This document shows positions 52,365-55,180 of a DNA stretch of 55,180 bases, piece by piece. The notes beneath the pieces are model-generated. The model was not told where the DNA came from. It did no database searches and saw only the letters and a list, made by a program, of their open reading frames with translations. A program made the translations under genes and the position numbers. Origin of the DNA: Brumimicrobium oceani (GTDB lineage: Bacteria > Bacteroidota > Bacteroidia > Flavobacteriales_D > Crocinitomicaceae); assembly GCF_003143775.1 (NCBI RefSeq), contig NZ_QFRJ01000017.1:1-55180 (forward strand), given 5' to 3'. Each line of letters opens with the position of its first letter. Position 1 is the stretch's first letter.

Positions 52365-53879
52365 ATGGATTTTAAAAATGACTTATACGAAATACTTTTT
52401 GGGGCTATTCAAGAAGGCCTTATTTTAGTGAACAGTGAGGGTGTAATCATAGAACTAAATAAGACTGGAAATGAAATGTTCGGGTACGAGGAAAGTGAAC
52501 TTTTAGGACAGAAAATAGAGGTTTTGGTTCCAATGAAAGCAAGAGGTGAACACCAGAAACACAGAGATCAATATAATGAGCACCCAACTTCTCGTTCTAT
52601 GGGATCAGCTTTGAAGCTCGATGGGGTTAGAAAAGACGGTTCTGAATTTCCAGTTCAGGTTAGTTTAAACCCTTTTGAAAGTCAAACAGGGGAAAAGTTT
52701 GTTGTGGCTTTAGTTTCTGATGTAACGGAAAGAAGAGAAAATGAAAAAACTTTATTGAAACTCAGGGAGTCATTAGAGCAGAAGGTGAAAGAAAGAACAA
52801 AGGAGTTGAGAGAGAGTGAAAAGCTCTACAAGTCCATTGCTCGAAACTTCCCTAGTGGTGTAATTAGTATTTTTGATAAATCATACAGGTATTTGTTTGC
52901 AGAAGGACAAGGACTCTATGAATTAGGGATCGAGACCTCCGATTTAATTGGCTTGGATTATTTAAACCGTATAGACTCTAGAGCAAGGGTACTTGTAAAG
53001 CAGGAGTTAGACAAGGTGTTTAAAGGAGAATCAAAAAACTTTGAGGTAAATGTCGGTAAAAAAACTTATTCATTAAGCGCAGTTCCTTTATCTGATGCAG
53101 GTACCGAAGTGGATAGGATATTAGTTGTCGAAAAAAATATAACAGCCGAGAAAGAAGTTTCCAAAAAACTGGAGGAGACCCTCAAGCAGGAGAGAGAATT
53201 AACTGAAATGAAATCAAGATTCGTTTCAATGGCTTCTCATGAATTTAGAACCCCTTTAACGACAATCAATTCATCGGCTACATTGATAAAAAAATATCAT
53301 GAAAAGAAAAGTTATGATAAATTAGATAAACATACGGACAGAATTAAGAATTCCGTACGCAATTTAACAGCTATTTTAAATGATTTTCTTTCCTTTGAAA
53401 AACTAGAAGCGAATCAAATGAAAGCAAGTTTTGCGCAATGGTCCATTCCTAATATATTGCAGGAGACTTTCGAGGAAATAGCAGATATTATAATTGCCGA
53501 ACAAAAAATTGTCTATAAAGGTCCAAAAGAACTAATACTCTTAACGGATGGCCAATTGTTAAAGAATTCAATGTTAAACATGTTATCCAATGCAATAAAA
53601 TATTCGAAAGCGAAAGGTGAGATCATTGTGCGTTTAGAAGAAATGGAGGAGAAGATAGTTATTTCCATTCAAGATTTTGGAATGGGAATCCCCCTAAATG
53701 ATCAAAAGAACCTATTCACACGATTCTTTAGAGCAGGAAATGTAACGAACATAGAAGGAACAGGTTTAGGGCTAAATATAGTTGTTAGGTACCTTGATTT
53801 ATTGAAAGGGGAGATCTCCTTTAAGTCGAAAGAGGGAGAAGGAACAATATTTTTTATTACATTGCCAAAAGAAAAATAA
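52365..53879 (+). CDS. Cytoplasmic PAS-PAS sensor histidine kinase
   Basis: 504 aa with no membrane helix. PAS1 (about 8-122, FGYEESELLGQ typical) is followed by a coiled linker (130-155), a second, diverged PAS (about 155-260), a coiled segment and the HisKA domain with phospho-acceptor His292 in SHEFRTPL. The HATPase has its N box at about 402-413 (Asn409), G1 DFGMGI at 437-442, F box FTRFFRA and G2 GTGLGL at 465-470. A complete kinase that senses an internal signal; the ligand or cofactor is unknown. It is flanked by folP (2 bases) and the REC-Crp regulator (15 bases), its evident partner. Confidence 0.95.
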   Translation: MDFKNDLYEILFGAIQEGLILVNSEGVIIELNKTGNEMFGYEESELLGQKIEVLVPMKARGEHQKHRDQYNEHPTSRSMGSALKLDGVRKDGSEFPVQVSLNPFESQTGEKFVVALVSDVTERRENEKTLLKLRESLEQKVKERTKELRESEKLYKSIARNFPSGVISIFDKSYRYLFAEGQGLYELGIETSDLIGLDYLNRIDSRARVLVKQELDKVFKGESKNFEVNVGKKTYSLSAVPLSDAGTEVDRILVVEKNITAEKEVSKKLEETLKQERELTEMKSRFVSMASHEFRTPLTTINSSATLIKKYHEKKSYDKLDKHTDRIKNSVRNLTAILNDFLSFEKLEANQMKASFAQWSIPNILQETFEEIADIIIAEQKIVYKGPKELILLTDGQLLKNSMLNMLSNAIKYSKAKGEIIVRLEEMEEKIVISIQDFGMGIPLNDQKNLFTRFFRAGNVTNIEGTGLGLNIVVRYLDLLKGEISFKSKEGEGTIFFITLPKEK

Positions 53880-53894
53880 AATTACTTAGAGAAC

Positions 53895-54950
53895 ATGACT
53901 AAAATAGTGTTAATTGAGGATAATCACGAGATGAGAGAAAATATTCAAGAAATATTGGAACTTGCTGATTATCATGTTTTAACTGCTGAGAATGGAAAGG
54001 TAGGACTAGAAATGGTGAAGAGGGAAATTCCTGATTTGATCATTTGTGATATCATGATGCCGGAACTTGATGGGTATGGAGTTCTTTATTATTTGAGTAA
54101 GATTCCAGAAACGCGCGCTATTCCATTTATTTTTCTTTCGGCTAAAACTGAAAGAACAGATTTCCGGAAAGGGATGAATCTTGGTGCGGACGATTACATT
54201 ACAAAGCCATTCGAAGAAATGGAGCTGCTTGAAGCTATTGAATCCAGATTGTCAAAGAGAAAACGTTTTGAGGCTGTGCTGGAAGGGGAGGACAAGTGGA
54301 AAGGTTTCCAAGATGCGGTCTGTGATTTGACGGGATTAGATGATCTTAAAGACAGCGCTCAGATTAAATCTTACGGCAAACGAGAAGGAATCTACTTCGA
54401 AGGTGATACTCCAAAATGGCTCTACTATGTAAAAGAAGGGCATGTTAGAAATTATAAAGTAACAAAAGACGATAAAGAACTCGTAACAGGTTTGTTTGGA
54501 GTTGGGGATTTTTTCGGGTATATTGATTTACTCTCTCAAGGAACATATAATGAATATGCGGTGGCTCTGGAGGGTGCAAAACTCGCATTGATTTCAAAAG
54601 CCGATTTTGAGAATTTAATTCTTTCTAATAAAGATGTATCTATTAATTTTATTAAACTTTTGGCGGGTGATATTGTAGATAGAGAGAATGAATTGGTGAG
54701 TCTAGCCTACAACACTGTAAGAAAGAGAGTTGCTAACGCGTTAAGCAAACTTTACATTAAATATAAAGAAGGTTTGGCTGAACGAGTGGAGGTCACAGTG
54801 ACTAGAGATGAGCTCGCCAGTATGGTAGGAACAGCTACTGAATCGGTGATAAGAATTTTAAGTGAATTTAAAAAAGATGGTTATATAAAAACCAAAGGAT
54901 CATTGATTACAATATTGGATTACCCAGCATTGAGGGATTATAAGTTTTGA
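53895..54950 (+). CDS. Response regulator with REC, cNMP-binding and Crp-type HTH domains
   Basis: 351 aa. REC domain (1-120) with acidic pocket Glu8-Asp9, phospho-acceptor Asp52, Ser82 in place of the usual Thr/Ser switch and Lys104. A Crp/Fnr effector domain (about 135-260; FGVGDFFGYIDLL is typical) and a winged HTH (about 280-345; VTRDELASMVGTATESVIRIL) follow. This REC-Crp fusion is a recognised Bacteroidota arrangement. No Cys cluster for an Fnr-type Fe-S centre is evident. It probably acts as a phosphorylation-controlled transcription factor, with the kinase 15 bases upstream as partner. Confidence 0.94.
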   Translation: MTKIVLIEDNHEMRENIQEILELADYHVLTAENGKVGLEMVKREIPDLIICDIMMPELDGYGVLYYLSKIPETRAIPFIFLSAKTERTDFRKGMNLGADDYITKPFEEMELLEAIESRLSKRKRFEAVLEGEDKWKGFQDAVCDLTGLDDLKDSAQIKSYGKREGIYFEGDTPKWLYYVKEGHVRNYKVTKDDKELVTGLFGVGDFFGYIDLLSQGTYNEYAVALEGAKLALISKADFENLILSNKDVSINFIKLLAGDIVDRENELVSLAYNTVRKRVANALSKLYIKYKEGLAERVEVTVTRDELASMVGTATESVIRILSEFKKDGYIKTKGSLITILDYPALRDYKF

Positions 54951-54999
54951 TAGAATACCTTATATATAGTCTATTATTTTATTAGCACTCCTGCAAGTT

Positions 55000-55062
55000 T
55001 GCAAATCCCGATAGCTCCTGCGAGACGGTGTCTCGAGGTTCTAAGTTTTTTTTAAAAAACTT
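55000..55062. repeat. REP-like hairpin and adjoining A/T palindrome
   Basis: CGAGAC/GTCTCG (55021-55035, loop GGT) follows the words CTGCAAGTTTGC and CTCCTGCGAG. AAGTTTTTT/AAAAAACTT is a 9-bp inverted repeat at 55043-55062. It may help end the regulator transcript, although the T-run is 10 bases from the first stem. Confidence 0.5.
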
Positions 55063-55137
55063 TTCAATTTAAATCAAACATTTTAAGAGAGTTAAGCATT
55101 AATTTAAAAATACTTCAATAATAGTTTCCGAAAAAGC

Positions 55138-55167
55138 TTGGATATGGAAAAAAGCTCAGTATCTTTG
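55138..55167 (+). promoter_or_regulatory. Strong promoter reading out of the window
   Basis: TTG at 55138-55140, an exact 19-base spacer and TATCTTTG at 55160-55167, followed by CACCCC. This is the Bacteroidota consensus in full. The gene it serves lies beyond 55180, so its identity is unknown. Confidence 0.75.
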
Positions 55168-55180
55168 CACCCCGCAAACG

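Overview
The window is a chromosomal stretch of a low-GC member of the Bacteroidota, most likely order Flavobacteriales; I cannot fix the family. This rests on a protein with a gliding-motility-type (CHU_C) type IX secretion C-terminus, a BT_3928-type DoxX protein, DUF1599, DUF4199 and DUF819 proteins, Rho with a long disordered insert, response regulators fused to Crp/Fnr domains, and several matches to the Bacteroidota promoter (TTG, about 19 bp, TAnnTTTG). I see no transposase, phage, plasmid or CRISPR gene.

Layout. 1-560: a tandem array of 216-bp non-coding units. 699-6534: mostly single genes (metallophosphoesterase, amino-acid racemase, DUF3365 haem lipoprotein, transglutaminase-like protein with SRAP, small membrane protein, SDR) separated by repeat-rich DNA. 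7131-12866 (minus): complete seven-gene Mrp Na+/H+ antiporter operon. 13142-15559 (minus): DEAD-box helicase, TsaC (TTG start) and a helical-repeat protein, divergent from a hotdog thioesterase. 16103-16848: two different repeat families. 16849-19607 (minus): pyrR-pyrB-STAS-rnz. 19797-23098 (minus): Gfo/Idh oxidoreductase, lipoprotein and polyprenyl-phosphate sugar transferase, a small surface-polysaccharide operon. 23463-23537: tRNA-His with promoter and terminator. 24015-26746: small secreted protein plus a reelin/SprB/CHU_C type IX cargo. 27687-30068: rho and a DUF4199 protein. 30069-30509: convergent intergenic DNA with strong RNA-structure potential. 30510-33571 (minus): DUF819 transporter-like protein, HDAC-family deacetylase, TspO. 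33853-51483 (minus): apparent 17.6-kb operon DUF1599, BT_3928, tpiA, prmA, 1534-aa exported protein, plsY, 2773-aa envelope protein, ending in a clear terminator. 51541-54950 (plus): folP, PAS histidine kinase, response regulator-Crp. The last bases hold a near-perfect promoter reading out of the window.

Most notable. (1) The 2773-aa protein starts like the type IX secretion accessory protein PorE (TPR, PD40 propeller, CRD) but has two SPOR-like domains near its C-terminus instead of an OmpA-like domain. Between them are four copies of a new helical module, with a 7.5-copy acidic array expanded in one linker. (2) A family of dispersed intergenic elements (about 173 bp in the two best copies) recurs four times. 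One copy carries a perfect 18-bp inverted repeat and another a matching imperfect hairpin. (3) A candidate structured RNA or pseudoknot lies between the rho operon and tspO. Coding calls for named families are firm. Promoter and RNA calls are pattern-based and unverified.
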